This document shows, piece by piece, positions 1 to 5,800 of a stretch of DNA of 19,532 nt (the stretch's first letter is position 1; every line of letters starts with the position of its first letter). A model generated the notes under the pieces. It was not told where the DNA came from and made no database searches. It saw nothing but the letters and a program-made list of their open reading frames with translations. The position numbers were made by a program, and so were the translations under genes. The DNA comes from UBA6197 sp047638075 (lineage in GTDB: Bacteria > Pseudomonadota > Alphaproteobacteria > Rhodobacterales > Rhodobacteraceae). Location: positions 1 to 19,532 of the forward strand of contig NZ_JBLJBV010000072.1 of the NCBI RefSeq assembly GCF_047638075.1, read 5' to 3'.

Positions 1-269
1 AACAGTTGGAACTGGCGCTGGAAGACCTGTTGGTCGCCGTGGCAGAAGACGATGACGCTCCCATTGACGAAGGCCCGAATGAACCGATCCCAGAGGCTGC
101 CGATGCGCCCGCTTTGCGTCGCCGGCCGCGTGTCTCGGATGCGACCCCGCGCGAGCGCCGTGAACTGGACCCCGGTGCCTGCTGCCCCGACTGCGGTGGC
201 GATCTGCGCGTGGTGGGCGAGGATGTCAGCGAACTTCTCGACATGATCGCCGCTCAGATGAAGGTGATC

Positions 270-308
270 TGTTACCCGGCAGTCGATTGCCTGCAATCGA
301 TGAGAGGG
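270..308 (+). repeat. Mini-hairpin element, type I, no. 1
   Basis: A 39-nt insertion within the tnpC codons for MKVI/QIARIKKSCRRC, directly after GATC (266-269). It begins TGTTACCCGGCAG and ends GAGAGGG. The core is GTCGATTG, loop CCTG, CAATCGAT (282-301; one G-T closing pair). Outside the core is the internal loop GGCA/GAGA (278-281, 302-305), and CCC 275-277 pairs with GGG 306-308. It adds 13 residues and keeps the frame. The boundary comes from comparison with the family sequence, so it may be off by a base or two. Confidence 0.85.
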
Positions 309-699
309 CAGATCGCCCGGATCAAGAAATCCTGTCGCCGCTGCGAGCGGATGGTGCAGGAGCCGGTCCCCAGCCGTCCGATCCCGGGCAGTATGGCAGG
401 GCCGAACCTGCTGGCCCATATTCTGGTCTCGAAATTCGACGACCACCTTCCCCTCTATCGCCAGCACGAAATCTTCGCCCGCATGGGGGGCCGACATCCC
501 CGAAAGCACGCTGGTTGGCTGGTGCGGGCGGGCCATGAAGGCCTTGCAGCCGTTGATCGAACGCATCGAGGCGGACATCATGACCAGCGATCTGCTGCAC
601 GCTGACGACACGCCGATCCGGGTTCTGGATCGCTCTTTACGCGACAAAGGTCTTGGCAAAGGGGTCAAGCAAGGCCGGATCTGGGCCTATGTGCGGGAG

Positions 700-736
700 T
701 GAGCCATTGATGCGCCATTGGTCCAAGCACAATGGC
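700..736 (-). repeat. Mini-hairpin element, type II, no. 1
   Basis: A 37-nt insertion between the tnpC codons for VRE and ERPW. It is nearly identical to 2933-2969 in the other IS66 copy, including the shared block GCGCCATTGGTCCAAGC and the ending ACAATGGC. Read on the minus strand it follows GTTC and starts GCCATTG. That heptamer can pair with either of two CAATGGC copies in this element, at about 10 or 21 nt distance. Removal restores the VREERPW reading and the frame. The orientation is assigned so that the insertion point follows TC, as for most type I elements. Confidence 0.8.
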
Positions 737-1297
737 GAACGCCCTTGGGCGGGCGCTGCGCCACCCGGTGCTGTCTATCGGTTCGCACCCGACTGGAAGG
801 AAGAGTATGTCCTGAGCCATTTGGCCAATGCCCGCGGCATCCTGCAAGCGGACGGTTACAAGGGCTATGCCAAGCTCTACCAACCTGAACCCGATGGTGT
901 GCCGCGTTTGCGCGAAGCGGCTTGTTGGGCCCACCTGCGGCGTGACTTCCACGACTTTTGGGCATCGACCAAGTCCGAGATCGCCCGCGAGGCGCTTGAC
1001 CGGATCGGCAAGTTCTACGACATTGAGCGCGACATCAACGGTCAGCCCGCTGACGTCCGCCATGCCGCGCGTCAACAGTTGAGCCAACCAAAGGTCACGG
1101 CCTTCTTTGCTTGGTCAGAGCAACAACTCCTGCGTATTCCGGGCAAGAGTGAGCTGGCTAAGGCGTTTAGATACGGCCTGAGCCGACAAGAGGCATTCAG
1201 CCTGTTTCTGACCGACGGCCGTGTGGCCATCGACAACAATCCCGCCGAGCGGGCCTTGCGCGCGATTGGAATAGGGCGGAAAAATTGGTTATTTGCC

Positions 1298-1340
1298 CCC
1301 TCTCGGGCTTTTGGCCTTGCCAAAACCCTGCCGGGCAGCG
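1298..1340 (-). repeat. Mini-hairpin element, type I, no. 2
   Basis: A 43-nt insertion between the tnpC codons for KNWLFA and GADTGAETLARAM. On the minus strand it follows CTCC and reads CGCTGCCCGGCA, then a hairpin of GGGTTTTGG and CCAAAAGCCC around a CAAGG loop (one bulged G), then GAGAGGG. Its length shifts the frame by one, exactly the shift seen between the two parts of tnpC. It is the longest single type I copy here, and the extra bases are all in the hairpin. Confidence 0.85.
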
Positions 1341-1534
1341 GGAGCCGACACCGGTGCCGAGACACTCGCCCGTGCCATGACCATCATTGAAACCGCCAAG
1401 CTGAATGGCCTCGACCCGCAGGCCTATCTCGCAGACATCCTCGACCGGATCCACGATCACAAGATCAACCGGCTGGATGAACTGCTGCCGTGGAATTGGG
1501 TGCCGCTGGCCGCTGCCCATTCACAGGCGGCCTG

Positions 1535-1831
1535 ATGGCGGCCGTCACCCATGTCTGCACCATCGACTACGTCGCCAAAATGTTGCGCGAGGATGTCGAA
1601 CTTCTTGGAGCGATCATCTCTAATGACGACAACCTGACCTATGGAAACATCGTCAGCGTTTACGCCGGACCCGACAAAACAATCACCGCACTGACCGATG
1701 ACGGGATCGAAGAGCTGACGGACATGATCCGCGCCGCTCGTATCACCAACAAAACCTGGCATGAGTTCCTTGATGACTTCGTGGATGACACCGATCTCGT
1801 GGCGCGCATCAAAGCTAAATCGACGCGGTAA
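1535..1831 (+). CDS. Small IS66 passenger protein of unknown function
   Basis: This is an intact 98-residue gene whose ATG (1535-1537) overlaps the tnpC stop as TGATG, so it is probably translationally coupled to tnpC. The protein begins MAAVTHVCTIDYVAKML and ends VARIKAKSTR. It is acidic, soluble and rich in Asp and Glu, with no signal peptide or membrane segment. I recall similar short genes following tnpC in related IS66 elements of Rhodobacteraceae, but I know of no function. It lies inside the right end of the element and moves with it. Unlike the neighbouring transposase genes it has no frameshift and no hairpin insertion, which may reflect its small size or selection. The upstream in-frame extension to 1490 overlaps tnpC and is unlikely to be used. 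Confidence 0.7.
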   Translation: MAAVTHVCTIDYVAKMLREDVELLGAIISNDDNLTYGNIVSVYAGPDKTITALTDDGIEELTDMIRAARITNKTWHEFLDDFVDDTDLVARIKAKSTR

Positions 1832-2375
1832 CAATGGAGCGGTTACGGTGATTGTGGATGTAGGCGAGCTTTTCGCCGAGCCGGGATTTGGCAGAGATCT
1901 TGCGGCGCTGTGCCTGCAGCCAGTCGCCGGAGGCTGCGACCAAGGGCGCGGTGTGGGTCTGGCGGGCGGACATACGCCGGCCGGGCGAGATGCCGCGGCG
2001 GTCGGCTTCGACGGCATAGAGTTCGGCGATACGGCGCAACCCCTCGGCGGCAATCTCAGATCCGTTGCGGTCGAAGACCTGTTTCAGTTTGCGCCGGGCG
2101 TGTGCCCAACAAGGGGCCACCTGAATAGGCGCGCCGCCCTTGTACGAGGGTTTGGTTAACCGATTGTCGTCGGTATAGCCATCGATCTGGAGGATGCCAT
2201 CGAAGCCGCTGAGGAAGGTTTGGGCATTCTCGCCCGCCCGTCTGGAGGCGTAGAAGTAGACCACACCAGGTGGACCCTCGCCGCCCCAAGGGCGGTCATC
2301 ACGGGTCAGCGCCCAGAGATATCGGGTCTTTGTTGTCCCACGCGCCGGGTCCAGCACGGGCGCAGTGGTTTTGTC

Positions 2376-2455
2376 TGTTACCCGGCAGGCGCCTGACGGT
2401 GAATGCAAGCATTCACCTGACGGCCAAAGGATTGCATCGTAATCGACCGAGAGGG
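2376..2455 (+). repeat. Mini-hairpin element, type I, no. 3 (interrupted)
   Basis: An 80-nt insertion between the tnpC codons for KLFM and DKTTAPVLD, following TGTC. It starts with the same 13 bases as element 1 (TGTTACCCGGCAG) and ends CCGAGAGGG. Taking out 2391-2429 leaves a regular 41-nt element: CCC, GGCA, GGCGATT, loop GCATCGT, AATCGACC, GAGA, GGG. The 80 nt shift tnpC by two, as observed. Confidence 0.85.
2391..2429 (-). repeat. Mini-hairpin element, type I, no. 4, nested inside no. 3
   Basis: A 39-nt element on the minus strand, following AATC of the outer element. It reads CTTTGGCC, internal loop GTCA, stem GGTGAATG, loop CTTG, CATTCACC, loop GTCA, GGC. The 8-bp stem is perfect. It belongs to the TTGGCC/GGC sub-type, like no. 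8 (3228-3266). Its removal rebuilds a normal type I element, so the nesting is direct evidence of repeated insertion. Confidence 0.8.
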
Positions 2456-2561
2456 CATGAACAGCTTGCCAGATCGCTTCAGGTGGTCGGCCACTTGATC
2501 CACTACGGGCTTCAGGTAGAACGGGCCTTGCCGACCCAGTCGGCCAATACCGCGCGGTGCA

Positions 2562-2598
2562 GCTTCTCGGGCATGTAAACATGCCCTTTCAGCCAACG
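2562..2598 (-). repeat. Mini-hairpin element, type I, no. 5
   Basis: A 37-nt insertion between the tnpC codons for ARAGLD and LHRAVLADW. On the minus strand it follows GATC (2602-2599) and reads CGTTGGCT, GAAA, GGGCATGT, TT, ACATGCCC, GAGA, AGC. The outer pairs are GCT/AGC where other copies have CCC/GGG or GCC/GGC, a compensated change. The first C could be assigned to either side. Confidence 0.82.
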
Positions 2599-2653
2599 GA
2601 TCAAGGCCCGCCCGCGCGAGGATCTGGCTTTGACGATACAAGGGAAGATGATC

Positions 2654-2694
2654 CGTTGCCCGGCAGGGCATCGCCTAGCGACGTCCCGAGAGGG
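2654..2694 (+). repeat. Mini-hairpin element, type I, no. 6
   Basis: A 41-nt insertion between the tnpC codons for LVSNHA and DHLPLYRQ, following GATC (2650-2653). It reads CGTTGCCC, GGCA, GGGCATCGC, CTA, GCGACGTCCC, GAGA, GGG. The core stem has one mismatch and one bulge. Its length shifts the frame by two, matching the change seen in tnpC. Confidence 0.84.
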
Positions 2695-2829
2695 GGCATG
2701 GTTGCTAACCAAGACATGGGCGAGAGTCGCCTCGGTCGGCAACCCGGCCATGATCAGATGGCTGGGTGCCGGAGCCTGCGTCACCCCGTCGGTGCAGGTC
2801 CGGCAGGCGTATTTGGGGCGCACGGTGAC

Positions 2830-2866
2830 CTCTCTCGCGCATGTAAACATGCGCTGCCGGGCAGTG
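2830..2866 (-). repeat. Mini-hairpin element, type I, no. 7
   Basis: A 37-nt insertion between the tnpC codons for QLRVI and VTVRPKYACR, following CATC on the minus strand. It reads CACTGCCC, GGCA, GCGCATGT, TT, ACATGCGC, GAGA, GAG. The core stem is perfect over 8 bp. The last triplet is GAG where GGG would pair with CCC. Its hairpin tip (CATGT-TT-ACATG) is the same as in no. 5 while the stem bases differ. Confidence 0.83.
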
Positions 2867-2932
2867 GATGACGCGCAACTGGGCGGGAACGATGTCCAGC
2901 CGTTCGCTGCGGTGTTCTCCGATCTTGTGCGG

Positions 2933-2969
2933 TCGCTATTGTTGCGCCATTGGTCCAAGCGACAATGGC
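2933..2969 (-). repeat. Mini-hairpin element, type II, no. 2
   Basis: A 37-nt insertion after the codons for CPCSCGV near the start of tnpC. On the minus strand it follows CGTC and starts GCCATTGTCGC. It has the same length as 700-736 and differs at only a few positions. Removing it gives CPCSCGVPHKIGE and the correct frame. The stem GCCATTG/CAATGGC encloses a 10-nt loop. The more distal CAATAGC is a changed copy of the second pairing partner seen at 700-736. Confidence 0.78.
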
Positions 2970-3227
2970 GACGCCGCAACTGCAGGGGCAGATCAGGCTG
3001 TCAGGCTCAATCATTTCTTCAATGCGGGGAAGACGGCGGGCAAGTTGCCAATGGTGCGCTTGAGTGCAGGCCTGCTCGCCCCATCGCCCGCTTTGGCGGC
3101 ACGGATTTCCTTTTCCGCCTCGACCTCGGCCAGCGCGATGGACAGGTCCTCAAACGCCAGTTGCTGCTCATCCTCGGTCAGTTTTTCCGACCGCTTGCCA
3201 TGCAGAGCATGGTTCAACTCGGCGATC

Positions 3228-3266
3228 AGTTGGCCGACAGTGGTTTGTCTTCAAACCACGAAAGGC
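3228..3266 (+). repeat. Mini-hairpin element, type I, no. 8
   Basis: A 39-nt insertion between the tnpC codons for RRQVHL and IAELNHAL, following GATC (3224-3227). It reads AGTTGGCC, GACA, GTGGTTTG, TCTT, CAAACCAC, GAAA, GGC. The stem is a perfect 8 bp and the outer pairs are GCC/GGC. The frame is kept, but the host-strand reading meets a TGA inside the element. AG occurs at both junctions, so the edges are uncertain by two bases. Confidence 0.82.
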
Positions 3267-3599
3267 AGATGCACTTGCCGACGGATAATTTCCGTTAACG
3301 CCGCCACGGTTTCCATCAACACCAGAATCGCTGCGCGTTGTGCGAAAGGGATGGCGGAAAGATCAAGGGCGGGGACGGATTGCATAGGCCTGAGTTATCA
3401 CAAAACTCCTGCAAAAACACGCAAAAACAAGTGGTTGATTCACTCTGCCGCAGTCGGTGGGCGGGTCTCCAATGCCTTCACTTTACGCCAATCGAGTCCC
3501 GCAAACAGCGCCTCGAACTGGGCATGGTTCAACGTAATCACCCCATCCCTGATCGCGGGCCAGGTAAAGGTCGCATCTTCCAGCCGTTTGCAGGCCATC

Positions 3600-3636
3600 C
3601 ATTGCCCGGCAGGCGATTCTTGCATCTCCGAGAGGG
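3600..3636 (+). repeat. Mini-hairpin element, type I, no. 9
   Basis: A 37-nt insertion in tnpB between the codons for GGIGL and AMACKRL, following CATC. It reads CATTGCCC, GGCA, GGCGAT, TCTTGC, ATCTCC, GAGA, GGG. The core stem is 6 bp with one C-T mismatch. Removing it restores the tnpB frame exactly. Confidence 0.84.
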
Positions 3637-3710
3637 GCCAGACCGATGCCGCCCCAGCAGAGCAGTTTCAGCCGGTCCGCCCTTTGCGAGCGGAAGACAA
3701 AGAACGTGCC

Positions 3711-3746
3711 CCTCTCGGTGAATGTTCCATTCCCCTGCTGGCAATG
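3711..3746 (-). repeat. Mini-hairpin element, type I, no. 10
   Basis: A 36-nt insertion in tnpB between the codons for DPFT and GTFFVF, following TACC on the minus strand. It reads CATTGCC, AGCA, GGGGAATG, GAA, CATTCACC, GAGA, GG. It appears to have lost one base from the CCCGG part seen in other copies, and its stem has one G-A mismatch. It keeps the frame. The 3' edge is uncertain by one base. Confidence 0.82.
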
Positions 3747-3862
3747 GGTAAACGGATCCTTGCGCAGGACCGGCGACACCAATGCGGCCAATCCATCACG
3801 CCCTCTGCGGAAGTCGATGGGCTGCGTCGAAACCAGAACCCGCACCCGGTTCGAGGGGATCA

Positions 3863-4142
3863 TCATGGCCGTGTTCCGATTGCCTGCACGATCTTGGCAA
3901 TCCGCGCAGCAGCCGTGGCACTGCCCAGCCGGATTGTCACTTGCCCCACGGCAATCTCGACGGATCCCGAGGGTTGCGCTTCTGACTGCCCTGAGCTCTT
4001 TGAAAGCACGGACACTGGGGGGGTGACTTTCTTGCGACAGCACAAGGGGCGCGAAGCAAAAGACATCGTCCGGCCACCGCTTTTGCCCATTGGCCCGTAT
4101 CTTTACCCCGTAGTCCCTGAGAAACTCCGCCGTAGTCGCCAT
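3863..4142 (-). pseudogene. tnpA: IS66 accessory protein TnpA, large internal deletion
   Basis: The start is the ATG at 4142 (MATTAEFLRDYGVKIRANGQKRWPDDV), the characteristic start of this IS66 TnpA. The reading then jumps to FAPLVLSQE, which belongs near the C-terminal part, so the central helix-turn-helix region is missing (junction near 4060). A run of seven G at 4018-4024 shifts the frame. The C-terminus resumes as VEIAVGQVTIRLGSATAAARIAKIVQAIGTRP and ends where tnpB starts. TnpA of this family normally binds the element ends through its helix-turn-helix, so this copy should be non-functional. No hairpin element is seen in it. Confidence 0.78.
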
Positions 4143-4487
4143 CGCGAAACTCCCGCCAAATATCCGTCAGACGCGGTGTTGCAGGTTAACCGATCATGCA
4201 GAAGGCGACCAAATCCGTATGGGGGTGGGTCTTGATTTTGGGGCTACGGCTAAAAGATTTTTGGAAAGCACTACATAAAGACCATTGGTATGGGGCGGGG
4301 CGAGATGCCAGTGGACCAATTGGAAAACAACGCGCCAGGCCAGCATCATGGCCGATCGCCTGTTGGGCCTGCTGTCCGGCGGCGTCGATCTGTCTGGTCC
4401 GGACGCTGCCGCCGGATGCTGGCCGCGGTGAAGACGCCTGAAAGGGCCGCTCTGAATAACGGTTTATCAACAAAGGAAGGATATAGA

Positions 4488-5264
4488 ATGCTGAGTATCA
4501 AGGAACTGAGCCCGAATGTCTGGGAACTTACGCTGGAGGGCGTGCTGGAAAAGGGCGATATCGAGACCATGGAACGCGAATTGACGCCCGCGCTAAAGGG
4601 TGCGCATCCGCTGGGGCTGATCGTGCGCGCAGAGGGCTGGAAAGATATCACCGCCGGCGCGCTGGCCGAGGATATGAAGTTCGAGTTCGGCCTTTTGGCG
4701 CAGTGGTCAAAAATCGCAAAGATGGCCATGGTCACCGATCTGCAGGTCTTTGCGGCCCTGCTGAAATGGGTTGATCCGATCCTGCCGATGATCGACATGA
4801 AAAGCTTTGCTTCTTCTGAGGTGGCCGCAGCCGAGGCTTTTGCCTCTGACCTGCCGGACCGGTCAGAGGCGGGCACCGGCAGCGCGATCACCCTTTTGGC
4901 CGATGGATCGGATGGCGTCTTGGCCTTTGAGGTTGACGGTTTGATGACAGCGCAAGACCTGAAAAAGCTCATGGGGCCGTTGGAGCCAATTCTTCAGGAT
5001 GACCGCAAGATCAACCTTTTCGCCAAGTTCACGAATTATGGCGGGTTTGACCCCTCGATCCTGACCGATGGATCCTTTTTGGGGGCTAAGTTCGGTGCGA
5101 TCGGCCATCTGGACCGTTATGCGATCGTTGGTGGTCCTGCCTGGATAAGGGCTATGATTAAAGGAATAGCGCCGATGATGCCGTTCAAAATGCGCCTGTT
5201 CGAGCTGACCGATGAGGCCGAAGCCCGCGAATGGGTTGGCCTGAAGGGAGGGCCACGCGGCTGA
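4488..5264 (+). CDS. Tandem SpoIIAA-like (STAS-related) protein
   Basis: The protein has 258 residues, starting MLSIKELSPNVWELTLEG. A GGAAGG ribosome site lies 8 bases before the ATG, which decides this start over upstream in-frame codons. It appears to be two copies of the SpoIIAA-like fold (PF11964 type). The first, about residues 1-125, has VWELTLEGVLEKGDIETM and ALLKWVDPILPMIDMKSF. The second, about 133-258, has GVLAFEVDGLMTAQDLKKL and HLDRYAIVGGPAWIRAMIK. In each the pattern of a first strand, a charged helix and an aromatic-rich helix recurs. There is no signal peptide or membrane segment, so it is probably cytoplasmic. Single-domain relatives are small proteins of poorly known role. 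The gene stands alone between IS debris and a decayed ABC gene. The family call is by pattern. Confidence 0.72.
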   Translation: MLSIKELSPNVWELTLEGVLEKGDIETMERELTPALKGAHPLGLIVRAEGWKDITAGALAEDMKFEFGLLAQWSKIAKMAMVTDLQVFAALLKWVDPILPMIDMKSFASSEVAAAEAFASDLPDRSEAGTGSAITLLADGSDGVLAFEVDGLMTAQDLKKLMGPLEPILQDDRKINLFAKFTNYGGFDPSILTDGSFLGAKFGAIGHLDRYAIVGGPAWIRAMIKGIAPMMPFKMRLFELTDEAEAREWVGLKGGPRG

Positions 5265-5304
5265 TGGGGCGCATGATTTGAACATAGGGCCGGGGTTCAT
5301 GCCC

Positions 5305-5570
5305 GGTGCGGTGCCTATCTCGAAATCCCGAAGGGCGAGACTATCATGCCCGTCGGCCCTTCGGGCAGCGGCAGATCCACGCTTCCCAACCTTATCAGAG
5401 GACCAGGGGAGCCGTGGTGTTTGGTTGGCAGAACCGCACCGACATGCCGGGCCGGGATCTGATGAAATACCGCCGTTAAGGTATCGGCGTCGTGTTCCAA
5501 TTCCAGAACCTGATGCCCAGCATGACGGCACGGGAAAACGTCGAAATCGTGACTGTAAACACGGGCGTAT
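5305..5570 (+). pseudogene. Decayed ABC-transporter ATPase fragment (LolD/MacB-like)
   Basis: Translation shows EIPKGETIMPVGPSGSGRSTLPNLI, a Walker A motif in which the usual GKST is GRST. After a frameshift comes LVGRT, then DLMKYRR, an in-frame TAA, and GIGVVFQFQNLMPSMTARENVEIV, which is the Q-loop region of LolD/MacB-type ATPases. The signature motif, Walker B and the C-terminal half are not recognisable. The stops, the changed Walker lysine and the missing half mean it cannot be functional. It was probably once part of an export system, but no partner permease is left in the window. Confidence 0.7.
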
Positions 5571-5800
5571 CGGATCGGCCTGATGAAGGCGGTCGGCTAA
5601 ACCCATATCAAGGTCGGCATCCGGTATCTTAGGTTGATTCTGGCCATCGTCACCGGCGGCGGGCGCGCCAATGACCCTGATGTTACGGTCGCGCGGCGGT
5701 TCACCGACGCGGCTCAGGTGTGGTCGAAAGATGCCAGCAGCTGCCCGCCTGGGGCGCATTCAGCACGATCACAAAAAGCCGACCGTTCCTGACAGTGGCA
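5571..5800. other. Non-coding spacer, probably decayed sequence
   Basis: About 230 bases between the ABC remnant and the convergent end of the P450 gene. Short open stretches occur, but none has a ribosome site or recognisable motif. It is probably residue of the same decayed locus, although I cannot identify any part of it. Confidence 0.4.

Larger units (their letters stand above)
3..1535 (+). pseudogene. tnpC: IS66 transposase TnpC, broken (copy 1)
   Basis: The reading begins mid-gene at the window edge (LELALEDLLVAVAEDD) and continues through a zinc-ribbon-like region (CCPDCGGDL, then KSCRRC) to HILVSKFDDHLPLYRQHEIFARMG. The catalytic domain follows: HADDTPIRVLD gives the first Asp, QADGYKGYAKLY the second, and NNPAERALR the Glu. 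It ends in RLDELLPWNWVP, typical of IS66 TnpC. Four lesions are visible. A 39-nt hairpin element at 270-308 keeps the frame. One extra G in the G-run at 485-490 shifts it. A 37-nt element at 700-736 and a 43-nt element at 1298-1340 each shift it by one more. Removing the elements puts 490-1535 in a single frame. The gene cannot make an intact transposase as written, but only one ordinary point lesion is needed besides the insertions, so it was intact until recently. Confidence 0.88.
1..1846 (+). mobile_element. IS66-family insertion sequence, copy 1 (left end outside window)
   Basis: This segment holds the 3' two thirds or more of an IS66 element: a broken tnpC (DDE transposase) followed by a small passenger gene. 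The right end is placed at 1846, where GGTTAC (GTAACC read inward) meets sequence that resumes a different IS66 element on the other strand. IS66 ends commonly begin with GTA, which agrees with this boundary. The left end, tnpA and tnpB lie outside the window or are absent. The element carries three small hairpin insertions (270-308, 700-736, 1298-1340). Its subtype (CPDCGG, KSCRRC, GRKNWLFA) differs from copy 2, so the two are not a recent duplication. The junction suggests that copy 1 inserted into copy 2. Confidence 0.85.
1847..3385 (-). pseudogene. tnpC: IS66 transposase TnpC, broken and truncated (copy 2)
   Basis: The start is the ATG at 3385 (MQSVPALDLSAIPFAQRAA). It continues as LNHALHGKRSEKLTEDEQQ, MIEPDSLICPC, VRPKYACRTCTDGVTQAPAP, ADHLPLYRQSQILARAGLD, LHRAVLADWVGKA, KPVVDQVADHLKRSGKLFM, DKTTAPVLDPARG, IDGYTDDNRLTKPS and CWAHARRKLKQVFDR, and stops matching the family after LGEKLAYIHNH at 1848. 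The final catalytic Glu region is therefore missing. Insertions of 39, 37, 37, 41, 37 and 80 nt, plus one base lost near 3040 and one near 2530, account exactly for the frames 3385, 3014, 2979, 2671, 2979 and 2582 used in turn. The 39-nt element also brings an in-frame stop. Confidence 0.85.
3440..3866 (-). pseudogene. tnpB: IS66 accessory protein TnpB, interrupted by two hairpin elements
   Basis: The start is the ATG at 3866 (MMIPSNRVRVLVSTQPIDFRR), overlapping the tnpA stop. The protein continues GRDGLAALVSPVLRKDPFT, then TFFVFRSQRADRLKLLCWGGIGL, then MACKRLEDATFTWPAIRDG and NHAQFEALFAGLDWRKVKALE, and ends PTAAE. This is the TnpB (Orf2) family required for IS66 transposition; its exact biochemical role is not settled. 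A 36-nt element after DPFT keeps the frame, and a 37-nt element after GGIGL shifts it. Removing both leaves an uninterrupted reading of about 117 residues, the normal length for TnpB. These insertions are the only lesions I see in this gene. Confidence 0.85.
1847..4246 (-). mobile_element. IS66-family insertion sequence, copy 2 (tnpA-tnpB-tnpC remnant)
   Basis: On the minus strand this segment carries tnpA (4142-3863), tnpB (3866-3440) and tnpC (3385-1847) in the standard IS66 order, with the usual overlap of the tnpA stop with the tnpB start. The 5' boundary is placed at 4246, where the minus strand begins GTAGCCCC. This is an inference, because the matching right end is missing. The 3' end is cut at 1847 by the right end of copy 1. 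The segment carries nine small hairpin insertions, counting one nested in another, plus a large deletion in tnpA and a few one-base lesions. Confidence 0.82.

Noticed and set aside
270..3746. The small hairpins as integron attC sites, CRISPR repeats or terminators
   Set aside because: They lie inside coding frames in both orientations, are not regularly spaced, lack T-runs and attC core sites, and have variable rather than constant centres.
2868..4235. A long plus-strand open frame (over 450 codons)
   Set aside because: It is antisense to the recognisable tnpA, tnpB and tnpC readings and has no family resemblance.
4247..4487. A short reading MADRLLGLLSGGVDLSG between the IS remnant and the SpoIIAA-like gene
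   Set aside because: It is only about 27 codons with no ribosome site and no recognisable similarity; treated as spacer.
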